Origin: a virus
DNA length: 64,000 nucleotides
IMG/VR virus record: IMGVR_UViG_3300032770_000012
Span: 37,194 to 101,193 of that record
Reading direction: 5' to 3' (one strand)
Translations under genes and position numbers: made by a program
Shown here: piece by piece, positions 63,902 to 64,000 of the stretch
How positions within the stretch are numbered: the stretch's first letter is position 1
Layout: every line of letters starts with the position of its first letter
The notes under the pieces: model-generated
The model's input: the letters and a program-made list of their open reading frames with translations, nothing else
What the model was told of the DNA's origin: nothing
Databases searched by the model: none

Positions 63902-64000
63902 TTATGACTTAGCGTAGTTAGGAAAGAGTCCCCGCATCGCAACACCAGCTTCTCTACGATACATAAAACCAATTACATCACGCTTCTGTTCGAAGGTGAA
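63902..64000 (-). CDS. C-terminal end of an unknown gene (cut by window edge)
   Basis: Open from base 64000 to TAA at 63902-63904, 32 residues (FTFEQKRDVIGFMYRREAGV, AMRGLFPNYAKS). Too short to identify. A palindrome GTCCAGACTGGAC lies just downstream. Confidence 0.45.
   Translation of the reverse strand, partial: FTFEQKRDVIGFMYRREAGVAMRGLFPNYAKS

Overview
The window is phage-like DNA, most likely an internal piece of a large tailed dsDNA phage or prophage of a soil bacterium. The grounds are a RecT-type annealing protein beside a RecB-like nuclease, a DnaB helicase operon that ends in a RusA resolvase, large tail proteins, many HNH and GIY-YIG nucleases, two inteins, and very tight gene packing with ATGA or GTGA start/stop overlaps nearly everywhere. 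A PilZ protein and a DUF6941-like protein of the kind common in Acidobacteriota make a host in that phylum plausible; this is inference, since no host gene is present. Starts are ATG, GTG and TTG, and all three stop codons are used.

Layout. 1-1908: leftward operon of small proteins ending in a SAM methyltransferase cut by the window edge. 1990-2967: IS1595-type transposase. 3045-3230: a promoter and a multi-stem RNA before a DUF6941-like gene. 3633-8180: small membrane, zinc-finger and ribbon-helix-helix (RHH) genes, mostly leftward, including one gene with an in-frame amber codon. 8499-9122: serine recombinase. 9256-14033: rightward operon of small phage proteins separated by two-stem hairpins that begin at each stop codon. 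13035-17179: MoxR ATPase, DUF3150-like protein (frameshifted) and an intein-bearing metallopeptidase/VWA protein. 17180-19541: tandem family of paralogous genes interrupted by an HNH gene, with a seventh member at 22871. 20763-28822: recombination operon (RecT-like, PD-(D/E)XK nuclease, KTSC, PilZ, coiled-coil protein, SF2 helicase with intein). 28823-30258: a cassette of two divergent genes, each followed by a G-rich noncoding array, with a second, diverged copy of the helicase 3' end on its far side. 30456-37700: leftward module for surface or glycan chemistry (FkbM methyltransferase, glycosyltransferase, adenylylsulfate kinase, a glycosyltransferase-sulfotransferase fusion) plus a protease-like and an Acb2/Tad1-like protein. 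37971-47741: rightward replication operon with an iteron-bearing initiator gene, DnaB, a DnaA-domain-IV-like protein and RusA. 47730-63850: leftward virion genes (internal proteins, GNAT, two giant tail proteins) with two rightward morons at 53501-54409.

Regulation. Three sequence families tie the window together: a dispersed 13-14 bp palindrome, GTCCAGA(T)CTGGAC, in at least 14 places; a GATGCAAG motif at two pairs of near-duplicate promoters; and inverted repeats at the promoters of RHH genes. Several accessory genes have a sigma-70-like -10 box only 5-9 bp from the start codon, so their transcripts should be nearly leaderless.
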